Shown piece after piece: positions 22,436 through 33,470 of a stretch of DNA of 64,000 nt (the first letter of the stretch is position 1; each line of letters opens with the position of its first letter). Source of the DNA: Oscarella lobularis (lineage: Eukaryota > Porifera > Homoscleromorpha > Homosclerophorida > Oscarellidae); contig NC_089191.1 in NCBI RefSeq assembly GCF_947507565.1, positions 1,798,001 through 1,862,000 on the forward strand, written 5' to 3'. The translations under genes were made by a program, and so were the position numbers. The notes under the pieces were generated by a model. The model worked only from the letters and a program-made list of their open reading frames with translations. It was not told where the DNA came from and made no database searches.

Positions 22436-23107
22436 ATGACGGAGATTGAAGAGTACGTCGTGCTCTCTCAAGACCACGTAAAGCAAGTTGCGGAGCTTAC
22501 AGCCCACAACTTCTCCTCATCGGGAGGTGATCCAATGTCGGCGAGCTCCCAACTCACTCCCGAAATCTTCCTGCCCTTTTCACGACTCCATGTCGAGCGA
22601 AGCGTAGCACAACAGCTTACTACAGTCTGCTTAGTGGACGGCCAAGTGGGCGGGGTGATCGTAAGCGAGGACTTGGCGCGCCCACTCGTTCCAAAAGACG
22701 ATCCTGCTGTGAAGGACGGCACTATTGATATGGAGAAGTTTATGCTTATCTTATCAGTTCATGGACGAATGCAGGCTGAGTACTTTGCCACACTGGATAA
22801 GAAGCCTTCACCAGGCGAGTATCTGCACCAGTTCCTCTTAGCCGTGGATGAACACTTTGCAAGAAGAGGCATAGCAACGCGGTTGATTGCAAAGAACGCA
22901 GAGCTTGGGCGTAAAAGAGGCTTTCGTTCGGTCATTACTCATTCGACGGGCCGTTTTGCTCAGGGTGCGGCGAAACGATGCGGCTTTGTGACGGTTGGTA
23001 GTATGTCGTACAGTGAAGCTACCTTACCAAACGGTGATTTGATGTTTCCCCGGGCGCTGGAGATGGGGCATTCGCATGCGGAATTGCTCGTGAAGCAGCT
23101 GATCTGA
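22436..23107 (+). CDS. GNAT-family N-acetyltransferase
   Basis: A single exon of 223 residues from the ATG at 22436. Early segments (MTEIEEYVVLSQDHVKQVAE ... TTVCLVDGQVGGVIVSED) and the late core FLLAVDEHFARRGIATRLIA give GNAT motifs, with the acetyl-CoA pyrophosphate loop as R-R-G-I-A-T near residue 143. The next part (NAELGRKRGFRSVITHSTGR ... AKRCGFVTVGS) is typical of arylalkylamine-like or other small-molecule acetyltransferases; the substrate cannot be told. It is intronless beside intron-rich genes, which may reflect a retrocopy or transferred origin but is not proof. Confidence 0.85.
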   Translation: MTEIEEYVVLSQDHVKQVAELTAHNFSSSGGDPMSASSQLTPEIFLPFSRLHVERSVAQQLTTVCLVDGQVGGVIVSEDLARPLVPKDDPAVKDGTIDMEKFMLILSVHGRMQAEYFATLDKKPSPGEYLHQFLLAVDEHFARRGIATRLIAKNAELGRKRGFRSVITHSTGRFAQGAAKRCGFVTVGSMSYSEATLPNGDLMFPRALEMGHSHAELLVKQLI

Positions 23108-24614
23108 TCAAGTCCCAGAGACAAAGATAGTCAACTGGGTTCATGTTTTTGCCTGGTGTGACTAAGAACTACTGTACCGTTCAAAAACGGCAACCGACCG
23201 GGGTTAGGGGAAAGCACCGTGCACGACTTTGTGTACTCGCGCGCGAACCGTTATTAATTAACACGCCCATTCTTCGGCGATCGCCCAAACGCGAAATTAT
23301 CAGGGATTATGATTCTTTGATCATGTGGAACATCTATGGTGGAACCGACTGAATCGTTTCAAAGTCATCGAAATTTCGTCTAGCGTCAACGTACGGCAGA
23401 TCGCTGGGATGCTAATTAACAGAATACCACCTGAGAAAAGAGGTGAGGCCCCTTTCGAGGGTTCAGCTGGGGTTAGAACCACGAGAAGCGGTCGATGTGA
23501 ACATCGAACGCTTCCATACTTTAGGCGGTAGGAAGACCAAACTCTAAGCTTCTCTGAGCGCAACGGAAATGAGAATAAGACTTACGACTGAGGAGAGACA
23601 AGCTCCGAAAGCGCGACGGATAAATTCGCCTCTTGGGCCATCTGAATCCATTAGAACGCGTCGAATGCACGGTCTAGGTGTAGGCCTTTATAGTACCAAC
23701 AAAAAGAAAAATAAGCTCGCGTCTGCGAGGCTTAGCTTACGTTTCGCAGGCGAAAACTGCTCGTGTTACCTCTTGGGGAGCCTCACTTTTCCAAACGCCA
23801 CAAGAGCCTAGGAAAGGTAGTTTTAACAGCATTCGACCATGACCGAGACGCGTCGTAGAGAAATTAAGTTGAATGGATTACTTTTCGATGGACCAGTTGA
23901 AAATTACCCGGATACAAAGCGGCTTGCTTTGGGAACTTCAGAGATTGAATTGACGACGTCTTCTAGATCAACCTACTATATTCCATATATATTGACGAAT
24001 TCACTGATACTGCAGACTCAAGCAAAATAGCATTTCAGGCCATCTCCTACAGTAGGGTATCCTGTTGGTGAGTGACACGTCTGCCTCGTTGAGCCGAAAC
24101 CGCCAGATAAACTTGAGAAGGTTAGCCTAACTTAAGTTGGCACGAATCAAACTAACGATCGCTTTAGGAGTGGTGGTCGGGGAGCCGAGTTAGGTCCCTA
24201 AATAATTTGAGGGCGTGGCACCCTTGTTCGTCCTTCTCTCTCTTCGTCCTCATTCCTTCTTTTTTTGACTTTTCTTCTAAAAGAAGACTAATTTAATTCC
24301 TCTCTTCTCTTATCGTAACGTTATAAAATCCCCTTACTCCAAAAAAAGCAGCTGATCGATCGAAAAGGCCAAGCTCCTAGCCCTCTTCCCAAATACGCCT
24401 CTAGAAGCGGGCTTGCTTGCGGACAACACTTTCATAGAATATGCACCCTTCTTCGAGGTGACGAAGAATCAATCTAAATTGAATTGGTTTTGGGATATCC
24501 GGGCGTTCAGTTTTCACATCCAGGATCCTTCCACCAAAAACCACAGATCGATTTCTCGGTCAATCCTTCCTTCGCCCGCCGTCCACAATCGTCGTCACCG
24601 ACCGCCGACCTGAA
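23108..24614. repeat. Repeat-rich intergenic region with R2 copy 2
   Basis: 23265-23660 matches 53630-53975 (cgatcgc, gcgaaattatc, gattctttgatca, ctagcgtcaacg, then gcaacggaaatgagaataag, gctccgaaagcgcgacggat). The tail to about 23800 (tgcgaggcttagcttacgtt, gggagcctcacttttc) has a weak relative at 43320-43390. A 40-bp motif at about 24143-24182 (gaatcaaactaacgatcgct, then tggtggtcggg) recurs at about 34943-34982. A TATA-like ttataaaat lies near 24319. No gene is supported. Confidence 0.65.
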
Positions 24615-25989
24615 ATGACGTCATCCCTGTCCGAGATAGCGCTCGACCGCCTTTGCCGTTCCAACTACGCCCGCCATCGCCACGGCAACGCGTCTCCCAC
24701 TCTTCCACTACCGTCCGAAGCCGAGCACCTCCTCGCCGGCCCATCGTACGACAACGTCGTCCTGCCCCTCCCCGTCGCGAACCGGGAAATATTGTAGTTG
24801 ACGGGGCCGGTCCGTCTTACGCGGTGCCGGCACCGTCAACTACAATATTTCCCGCGAACCGCCTCATCGAATCGCTATCGCTCCGAGGCAAACTCACGTC
24901 TCGCCTACTCAGCATACTCGTCGATCTGCGTCGCGCAACGCTCTCCGTCCTACCCCTCCGACATCTCCGGTCGATCGACGAAGCGTCGTTTCTCGACGGC
25001 CTTCGACGTCAGAAAAATCTCACTAAAATCGACATATCATTCAGTCCGTGTTTGTCAACACTTCCGCGTCCCTTTGTCGAGCTCGTTTCGGTCTGTTGCC
25101 AGGAGACGGTGACGCACTTTTCTGCGAATCACGTGCGCGCCGTCGATTTCGGATTGCCTCTCCTACGCGACTTTACTCGTTTGATACATCTTGACGTCAG
25201 CTTTACGTCTAGCCCGTTCAATGGAGTGAGTGACGTCATCAAAAACCTTAAACATCTGGCATATCTTGACGTCTCTGGAAATGACTTCTCCTGGTATCAA
25301 GTCTTTTCCCTGTCGCTCGGCGCCGAACTCGAGCACCTCGGCATGGCATCGCTTTGTTTCGTACACGAAGACGAACGTTCGAATGTGTTTGAGAATTCAA
25401 ATTTCGACACAAAATGGATATCCCGTTTCTTCTCCTCTCATCGCCGTCTCGCGAGTCTCGACATCACGTACGCCGACTTAGCGTCGTCCGAAGCGATCCT
25501 AGCCGAAGCGTTCCACTGCATCGTCGCCCACGCACCAGCTCTCACTCGCCTCCAAATGACCGCTCCGAACTTAGTCAACGCAGCGACGACACTCGACGAA
25601 ATGGACCGCATCAAAGATCTCCGCTATTTCGCTCATTTTGGCGTCGACAACGACATCGACGCAATACCGGCACCGTTAGTCGCTGCGACTCACTTAAAAC
25701 TCAACGTCGCAAAGGCCGGTTATAGCGCTTGCCACGCTCACTTCGACTGCATGTTCCCCGAGGAGATGGTGCTGAAGAGCAATGACGCTTTCGATGACGT
25801 CACGTCGCGGTTTGTCGTCGAACGCGTTTTCAGCGGGCCGAATTTCCGTCGATTTTGTGACGTCGGTCGCCGTCCATTTTTCGCCGTCGTTCTCTCCGCG
25901 TTTCGTCGTCTTCAGACGGATTCGAGCATCCAGACGCGCTTGGCGGCGCGCGTTAGCGACTGGATGATTTCCGATATGTTTCCGCCTCC

Positions 25990-26022
<33 letters not shown>

Positions 26023-27184
26023 CGACACGTTTGCGTGCGACGTGTGGGAACAAGTTGTCGAGCTCGCTTTGGAATTTTGCGGCACTTGCCATGCAAACGA
26101 CCGTTTCCTAGCAATCGTCGTTAAGTTGGTTTCTATGCTGGCGGGATTTCTCGCCGGACGTCCGGCGCTCTTCTTTCTCGTCTACGATTTCGTTCTGAAG
26201 CGTATTGAAAGGGAGAACGACGGCTATGCGGCTTTGGCGTCGCTGCTCGACCGACTATCGAACGGCGAGAGAAGGCGACGGGCTCTCGACGACAAGGTGC
26301 TTGAGACGTTGTGCGCTAAATTGGCAGCGTTGAATGGAATAGCGAAATCGAAAGACAAGTCTGTTGGGGATGAGGACGAGTTCGATTTCGCTCTCTACGA
26401 GCGTCCTTGCGCCGAGCTCTTGAGTGCGCTCAAGGCCCTATGCATCGGCGTGCCCGACGTTCTTGCCGCCCTCGTCCGTGTCCCCGGCGCCGTCAGCAAT
26501 TTGGCGTCGGTCACTTCAATATGGCTCTCTTACAACGAGAGCGACGACGAAGACGACGAGGACTTTGAACTCGGCTCCGAGTATCCGTTTAGCGACGCAC
26601 TCTTCGTTCTCGTTCACGCCGCCCAATTGTCGTCGCCCGTGCGGTCTCAACTGCTGTCGCCCGAAATCGTCGCTATGATGCAGGTAGTCGCGAAATTCGA
26701 GCACGACTGCGTGTGTCTGTCGTCCTACTTAGCGTGCCTCTTTCTCGTTGATGGCGCGTTGAGGTGGCCGCGTGCGTGCGCTGCGCGCAAAACGGTCGCC
26801 AAACGTGTCGTCGGTGCGGCGCTCGGTTCTGCGGAGTCGTGGCTGTCTCGATTGCGCGAGGCGCCCCGCGTTTGCCACTGGCACGCTGCTCTTCCCCATC
26901 TGCGTACGATGTCGCAGTGCCGTCGATATCCGGAGGTGGCCGCCTACGGTTTGTGGCGGCTCGCGGTTATGTGCGACGAGGAGACGGATGTCGGTTGGCG
27001 CTATAGCATGCAGCGCTTTGAGATGTGTGCGATTTGTGAGGTGAAGGAGTTGCTGACTCCGTCTGCAGTTCGTCGCCTGGCTGGTCTCTCTGATTTTCCG
27101 GGTTTGGTGAGGTATTTGGGCAATCTTGCGTATGTTTGCAGTTACCATTCCCGCGCTATGCATGATGATGAGGATTCCTTGTAA
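24615..27184 (+). pseudogene. ZYG11/ZER1-like LRR-armadillo protein, reading frame broken by a small foldback
   Basis: From the ATG at 24615 the frame reads MTSSLSEIALDRLCRSNYAR and on to VANR, then enters a 70-bp foldback (24784-24853) and stops. The frame reopens right after the insertion as ANRLIESLSLRGKL and stays open to 27182, about 775 residues. LRR-like units (LTKIDIS, LIHLDVSFT, LAYLDVSGN, LASLDIT) are followed by an armadillo-like helical half. The end (HWHAALPHLRTM ... EVAAYGLWRLAVMCDEE) resembles the ZYG11/ZER1 C-terminal motif of CUL2 ubiquitin-ligase substrate receptors. A poly-Asp tract sits at about 25990-26020. Insertion plus duplication adds 77 nt, so it shifts the frame unless removed; no GT-AG pair excises it. 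This allele looks inactivated or N-terminally altered. Family call moderate. Confidence 0.7.
24784..24853. mobile_element. 70-bp foldback/MITE inside the ZYG11-like gene
   Basis: Perfect terminal inverted repeats start gggaaatattgtagttgacg; the centre is about 25 nt. Direct repeats gcgaacc flank it at 24777-24783 and 24854-24860, a 7-bp target-site duplication. Removing the element and one repeat rejoins the upstream and downstream coding frames exactly, strong evidence of a recent insertion. Confidence 0.9.
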
Positions 27185-27377
27185 GATCGTGGGGTCTTCG
27201 CCACACTCACTTTGTCCGTTACTCTAATGAAGCGTGGAGTTTTCAAAATAAGTAAGACGGGCTGTTGGAGCCCTTATGTTTGACGATATTCTATTTGATG
27301 CTTGGGTGGTGATCCGGTTTTCTCTTTGATTGATGCACACGACTGTTCGTGACTATGAACCCAGTTTGATTTTGTTT

Positions 27378-28290
27378 TTAGTCATGTGAGTTCGTATGGC
27401 TGTTAGATGCCCTTTCTCTGGTTATTATCTGAAGAAACGCATTTGATTTAATTTGAGGTGAGAAGTGATTGGCGAGCGAGCGAATTTTCGAATGTTGACG
27501 ATCGTTGAAAATGCATATAATGGGCACGAGAGACGACTTGATCAGAGCAATCAGCTCGCCTATACCACCCCCATCCTCATTACCCGACATTCCGTCGACT
27601 TCGTCCATAATTAAAAGCGGCCTGTTTTACCCCAGTTGAGACATTTCCCTAATACCATTAGAAGACACTATATGTCGTATGTCTCTTGCCTTTGATGAGA
27701 TTCCCGATATCGTGGGTGGCCAGGGCGTCGAGTAGGGTCCCTTCTAACGTTTTCTTGTTTCTCGTCACGCTCGCGTTGAACTCAATGAAACTGTATCCGG
27801 CCTCTTTGCAGGCGAGTGACGCAGACGTTGTCTTGCCGACGCCCGGTGGACCCGAAAGCAGAGCTGCTCTGAACATGCTCCCGTCCTCTCGGAAGCGACG
27901 CCCTAGAAATTATGGCATCATACATCAGACTAATTCTGTGATGTTACAAATGAATAGGTTTTAGTAAAGAGGTCATCTAAATGATTGCGTTACCTGTTTT
28001 TTTCACGTTCACGTCATACCAATTCTTATTCCATTTCATCAATTTTTTCACGTTGCTTTTGTCTCTTTGCCGTCCAATGATCTCTTTCGTTGACTTGGGT
28101 TTGTATTTGTCTACTAATAGAACGGAACCGTTGTCACCGGATAAAACCACGTCTCCTCTAAAAGACGGTGATTCTTCCTCTATTTTTTCCTTCCTTGGTT
28201 TCTCTGGAAAAGGACCCATCTTTGAATATATAGATCGTTTCGAAGGCAAAGACGAAACAAACGCCAGAAACTCCTCTTCGAATAACGTCC
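27378..28290 (-). pseudogene. RFC1: Fragment of replication factor C large subunit (RFC1-like), AAA+ core only
   Basis: Minus-strand exons: about 28290-27994 (LLVDKYKPKSTKEIIGRQ, matching the RFC1 entry to the AAA+ domain), 27902-27669 (Walker A SGPPGVGKTTSASLA, then YSFIEFNASVTRNKKTLEG), and 27621 to about 27480 (Walker B LLIMDEVDGMSGNEDGGGIG, then PIICIFNDRQHSKIRSL). The first junction is canonical and in phase (ACAG|gtaacg, tttctag|GG). The second cannot be joined in frame with canonical sites. After KIRSL the sequence stops resembling RFC1. The N-terminal BRCT domain and the C-terminal half are absent from the surroundings. I read this as a partial duplicate or pseudogene of the clamp-loader subunit. 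Confidence 0.7.
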
Positions 28291-29150
28291 TGATCTTAAG
28301 AGTGCATTATAAATCGTTGTAAACGTTGCCACGAAAATGACGCGTACATAAGAAGTATGAAGTTCAAGTCAATGAAGAGATACGAAATTACTGAAAAGTC
28401 AACGTTTATGGAAAATAGCCGTCTGAGAGAACGACTTTGTGACGACGATTTGCGCCTTCTCCTTCGAACTGTCCCTTCAAAGTTCTCTTTATAGCTGGAA
28501 CTCTGTTTCCTGCAAGTTCCTCTAGTTATCTTATTAGAACAGCTAAGCAGTCTCCACTCGTTTGACGACAGCGTTTACTCTCTAGAGAGAGAGTGACGCT
28601 CTTGACGATGGCGTTTACACTCTAGAGCACTTTCGAGACGATCGTCCACACATTTTCAGTCGAACGTCGTATAGAGTGAAACGCAGGAGTTTCCTACCGT
28701 CGAAGTGCATTGCCAATATATGTAAGTTTCATTTTCAAAAGTGTCACCTTCGCTCTAATCGGAATTTTTAGTGCTACGATAGCTAAAGGCTGGTTGCTTT
28801 CCTCATGTGTTTCAGCTAATTTTCTCGTCACAGAAATGTCAGTGTCGAAACAATATGGTAATCAAGCGATGGATGACGACGTTCGTCCTTCGCTTCTTAT
28901 ACAATCTAGTTAGAGCGCAGGCTAAGCGAGAATCGAGTAGAAGTACAGGTACAAGCTGAACACATTTTATTTTCACGTAGGCACACAAACAATTTTACAC
29001 TACAAACATGCAATAATATAACGTGTTTACTGTATTTTTCGATTCTTCCTTCTGTCTTTTCGTCATCCAACGTTCTTCCGGGCCTTCGATCGATCGTTTT
29101 TCGTTCTCGATCTCTTCGTCCTTGAGCGAGCGATCTAGAAAAAAAGACCT
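28291..29150. other. Intergenic with a small imperfect tandem duplication
   Basis: Around 28560-28635 a unit with gacgacagcgtttactctctagag is followed by a near copy (gacgatggcgtttacactctagag). A plus frame at 28710-28913 has no recognisable domain. Nothing else can be supported. Confidence 0.4.
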
Positions 29151-29151
29151 G

Positions 29152-29646
29152 TTAGTTACTGTCAAATAATCGTTGTACGTACCTTTTGGTTTGCGTCCGT
29201 ATTAGCGCAGCCCAGGCTACACCACGTGGAAGTTCAGACGCTTCGTAGCCCAGGGAAGTCTTCGCAAAGCGATGACTCCCTTCCAAAAAGTGAGGGCGAG
29301 TTGAGACCTCATAGGCCACCCCACCAGTACCCGCCTGGACGCTGAAACGGCCCCTTATACCAAATCCCCGGCGCGCTGGTATCAAACCCTTCGGTATGTC
29401 GAAATGAGAAGAACCGGGGCTTGAGGAGTGGAGAGCGGCTGACCACCGTTTGTAGGAGTCGACAGGAAAGGACGTGCAATGCCCAGATCGAATTCTCCTG
29501 AGCCAGATCATCCGCAATCTAATCGCGCCAGTTGGTGAGATAAGTGCCGGCAACCAGACCGCTTGCGACACCCCCTCCGAGTCGTACCCACTCTGCCTAA
29601 CGCAGGTCGTACTCGTTTGGCGACAATAAGACATATAAGCGATCAT
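29152..29646 (-). other. Unrecognised 164-codon frame in GC-rich DNA
   Basis: A minus frame begins MIAYMSYCRQTSTTCVRQSG and ends at 29152. It is Arg/Ser/Trp rich, has no signal peptide and no domain I know. A donor-like gtacgtac lies on the minus strand at about 29172-29180. The next about 220 bp (29647-29870) is also GC-rich and non-coding in appearance. It could be part of a transposon or a chance frame; I do not claim a gene. Confidence 0.2.
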
Positions 29647-30242
29647 TATGCTCAGTGCGTGAACCGAGGCCGAAGCCCCCCATCGCCCTGCTTAGAGGCT
29701 CCGGCACGGGATTAATCCGTGGGCCACGCTGATCCGACGATCCAGACTGTCCTTTTGCCGATGCTCCCGAGCCAGTCCGTCAAGGATGAGACGCAGATTG
29801 CTCCACGCCGCACCCACCCTAAGCCTCAACTGAAGGAGAATCGGTGTGCGCTTTGCTTTTGAACATGGTAAGCCCCGCCCAGCGCGCTCATTGGTTCGTT
29901 GCGATCACGTGGGTCTCATCTAGCGCTTTCGTTGGCTCTTTCGATTAGGTGCGAATTTTCAATACCGTTAGACTCCGGAAGTTACATCATAATCGTAGTC
30001 AGCAGTTCTATTTTTGGCAGGAAATGATGCAATATTTCACGCGTCGAGCTCAAGATGGCGAACAATGTCTCGTGGTCGTCGTTCTTCTTTTTTACGGTTT
30101 CATCGTACATTTCGCGTCGATTATCGCAGATCGCCTTTTCGCCGAAGCTGTCGTCGAACGCCCGGACATCGAGGAACAAACACGTGATCCAAAGAAGAAC
30201 GAAGCGTCGCGTAGACGAAGAAATCGACCGTTTTCGACGACG

Positions 30243-30579
30243 ATGACGGCGTGGGAGCCGACGACGAATGCAAAATACGGCGTCAGTAAGCGTACAGGCG
30301 ATCGGGAGCCCGTTTTTCGCGACGAAAAAGACGATCCCTTCACCCGGACGTCGCTGATCGCATCCGTCTTGTTCTTTTGCAGTGATCTACAACTACGAAG
30401 CGCGACGCAATCGAGAACTCACGCTCAAGTTCGGCGAAACCGTGCAAATGTTGGAACAGTGCGGCGGTAGGCTTTGTGTTCCCCAAAGGGGGCCTGACTC
30501 GATTTTCTCCTTCTCTCTCTTTGTTAGAATGGTATCGCGGCTGGAGTCTGTCGAAGAAGGACGTTCTAGTGAAGTGTGA
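30243..30579 (+). pseudogene. 5' exons of a DOCK-family gene (N-terminal SH3), truncated
   Basis: Three short exons join in phase: 30243-30285 (MTAWEPTTNAKYGV), 30383-30466 (IYNYEARRNRELTLKFGETV, QMLEQCG) and 30528 to about 30575 (EWYRGWSLSKKDVL). Junctions are GTCA|gtaagc to tttgcag|TG and GGCG|gtaggc to tttgttag|AA. This is the start of DOCK-type Rac/Cdc42 exchange factors, which open with M-x-x-W-x-P-T-x-x-x-KYGV and an SH3 (ETVQ-x-L-E ... EWYRG). The expected next SH3 segment (G-I-F-P-x-x-Y-I) and the rest of the protein of about 1,800 residues are not seen downstream, where repeats begin. It may be a captured or duplicated fragment, or the head of a gene with an extremely long intron. 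Confidence 0.65.
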
Positions 30580-30599
30580 CGCGTTTTTGCGAATTTGCG

Positions 30600-31030
30600 A
30601 TCGTCATGCATAGTAACCGGCTCCTTCCTTCGACGTAGGATCTTTTCTCTTTGATACGAGCTGTTCTACATGTCGTTTTAGTCGTGTCTCTTAGATATGA
30701 CAGCGTGGCGCATATTCGCCGCCATATTTGAGAAAGTCGATCGCCGAAAAAAAGCAGAAATCATCTCTATGGTCACTGGACAATCAAACAGCATGTAAGG
30801 TACGTTTCACTGCCTCGTCGTGTTAGGGGGTCTCGAAACTCGTTTTCTGCTCTCTTCTCTCTATTCCTTCCCTATTTCTCGAGGAATAATGGTAAGATAG
30901 ATTCGTTTGAATTGATCGGTAACCTGATTTTCTTGTAAGCCCACACTTTCGTAGTAAAGGGCCCCTCTATGGAACATTCTCTCTCTTCCTCTCCCACCTG
31001 GCCTGGTCCTTCCTTTCACGTAGAAACCTT
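30600..31030. other. Intergenic, no gene recognised
   Basis: Low-complexity pyrimidine-rich stretches, no coding frame of note. It links the DOCK-like fragment to the tandem duplication that follows. Confidence 0.4.
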
Positions 31031-31034
31031 TCTA

Positions 31035-31503
31035 AAGTCTTAATCCCTCGTCATAGTCTATGTCTCTTGAGCATTGATCATATCCAAACTGAGACTTCCC
31101 TTCACTGGAACAGCTATAATTCCCTAGATTCAAGTATTAATCACTTAATTAATTCATTGATTAACCAGGGTTCATCATTTATTCTAAGTCATCCTTCTCA
31201 TGCGTTTGACGTGTTTAGCGAGTTTGAGTCCTTTGTCTTTCCGCGGTTTTCTAACCCTATAGGACAATATTAGAATCTTTACCCCTCGTCATTGTCTTTG
31301 TCTCTATCTAGACGTCTCTTCACTGGAACAGCTATAATTCCCTAGATTCGAATATTGATTAATTAATTAATTAATTAATTAACCCTGGTTCATCATCAAT
31401 GGACGAGTCTATTCTTCAGGTCGTCCTTCTCATGCGTCTGACGTGTTTAGCGGCTTTGAGCCTTTTCCTTTCAAGTTTTCCAATCCTGTAGAACAATATT
31501 AAT
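31035..31503. repeat. Two-copy tandem duplication, unit about 230 bp
   Basis: 31035-31272 and 31273-31503 share the order tcttcactggaacagctata, attccctagatt, a ttaattaattaa-rich run, ggttcatcat, gtccttctcatgcgt, gacgtgtttagcg and acaatatta. The copies differ by small indels and substitutions. No coding function is visible. Confidence 0.8.
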
Positions 31504-31626
31504 AATTCCACTGTGGTTTCCTTATCTAAGTCTAAAAATAGTTTCCACGATAAAGACAGTACAAAACAGATTTTACAACAAAAGTTCAAGTCAATGGAAG
31601 AGATTCAAAAACACTATAAATGTAAG

Positions 31627-33470
31627 GTCCCCTTTCCTGGCCGATTGGCGTCGCAAATTGGGCTCCATTCGACAGCCTCTAGGTCGAATATGGTTCATAA
31701 GACGTCGAAGAAACAATTGGCGAACAGATTCGTCGTTTGCGTTTCAGCTCGCAACGTCGCCCCGCAATTCGCAAGAATGCGACCAGAAAGCATGAAGAAA
31801 TCGATCGTAATGATGTTGTTTTTGCTCTACACGGCGTTCTTTGCTTCGTTTTCGTAGCCCAATGCGCCGATGTGCGAGCTTTCTCGCAGAAGAGCCTCGC
31901 CACGTGCTTTCGCACGCTTTGCAAAGAAACTGCGTTCAGTGATCTTCTATCGCCGTTTCCACGTCCAATTCTTCTCTGCGCGTTCTAGCATTTAGTAAAG
32001 GTGAGTTGGAAAGGGATGTTCTGTTTCTTTTCGAATCGGTTTAACGCTTTGAAGCGATTTTCGTCGATCGATTTCTTTTTTATATTCCTCTGTTGATTTT
32101 TGACTCTTTCTGTTTTTTTACAGCATTCTGTTTGAAGCGATTTGCCGCTCGAGATAAGGCATTTCGAGAGAGGGATTTGTTGTCAAATGTTTCTCAATTA
32201 CTCTTTTGTTCTATAGGTTGAAACGGTTACGTACATCAAATCGTCGGAAAGATAGTTCATTTGCCAATAGGTGATATTCTTCATTGTGTTCTCTTCTATT
32301 TGTTTGATTTTCTTTCGCTGCTTTGTAGGGGATTTGATGGGACGAATAATTTTCTGATGATCAACGGTCAAATTAGATAACAACGTGAATATCGAGCTCT
32401 TGTTATTTCAGACTAGTAAAAAGGTGAGTGGACGTTTTGAAAATTCGAGATTTGACGTATTCACTTCTTTTGTAATTCTTAGTTTCGTTTGAAAAGAAGA
32501 GAAGAATGAGAAAGAGCTTCTTCTAAGGTCTGATAAAAGAGCATTTGAATAAGCCACTACAGCATATATTCTTTTATTTTATTAGCTGGACGGGGTTTCT
32601 TCAAAAGTGTTTCTACCTCGTGAACTGTGGCTGAACTCGTCTCCTCTATGCCTTCTGTTAAAACGGTCTTCGCCCCATTGGATCTTGCCAGGCTTGCTTC
32701 GCATCTTAATTGCTTTTTTTTTTGCTTTTTAGAGCACATAGTCTCGAGAAACTTTTGATGTCATTTTCGTTCGCCTCTGGGCCCCGAGGTGACTAAATAA
32801 AACCGGCCCAACTCTTGAGCCAGAGAGGATAAACGTGGCTCAACCGCAGGGGATTCAATCCCCTACTCCCGTGGCATGAGTGCAAAACTGCCACCCCACT
32901 TAGGAAGACGCGGTGGGTTACAATAGCGGTCCCCCTGGAACCAGGCGGGCAGAACTCACATCCGAGGGCAGCCTGTCCCAGGCGTCCGAGCCGGGAGACT
33001 AAACAGGCTCTAACTCCGATGGGGGAGTAGTGAGGGTGACCCCCACAAAACCGAAGCCTGTACGGACCCTCGCCATCCGTGCAGGTGGACAGCGAAACAT
33101 GGAAGACCTATGCGCAATTTTTTTTTCAGAATTTCCGGTTTACTTCCGGGATTTATTAAATAAAATATTATGAACATGCTTTCGTCTACGCTATTGTCTG
33201 TGTACCGCGCGACGTGCCAGACGAGACCTCTTGGAGAAGGTCTCAGAGCAGTTTCAAATCTCATTCAGGGTCATGCTCAGGACCCTCTACGCGACGTCTA
33301 CACTAAACGACTCCTACTACCACTTCAAAGCTACCTATAAAAAAAGAGAAACACTGCCGTTTCTTTCCTTTTTTTCTTTTTTTTTGACGAAACCAAAAGC
33401 GTCGCCACAAATGACACAGGCTTAATAGATACACTAAAAAGATTCCCTAAAAAGAGACTAGGATTAAGTA
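31627..33470 (-). repeat. Dispersed repeat R1, inverted long copy
   Basis: Reads in reverse as the copy at 7230-9141, over nearly its whole length. The core with the ctactcccccgtcgg-type block is at about 32930-33190 here and differs from the other copy by scattered substitutions and indels. The two full copies lie in opposite orientation about 24 kb apart. Plus-strand frames at 31513-31988 parallel the minus frame of the other copy but are interrupted by a frameshift. Confidence 0.8.

Noticed and set aside
24750-24860. The 70-bp insertion acting as an intron
   Set aside because: No AG precedes the downstream coding frame within the inserted segment, and the inverted repeats with a direct-repeat flank fit transposition better.
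25694-26092. 132-codon minus frame with a poly-Val run
   Set aside because: It is the antisense shadow of the ZYG11-like coding region; the poly-Val is the reverse reading of the poly-Asp tract.
29152-29646. 164-codon minus frame as a retrotransposon protein
   Set aside because: I could not identify any reverse transcriptase, integrase or gag motif, so only the unrecognised frame is reported.
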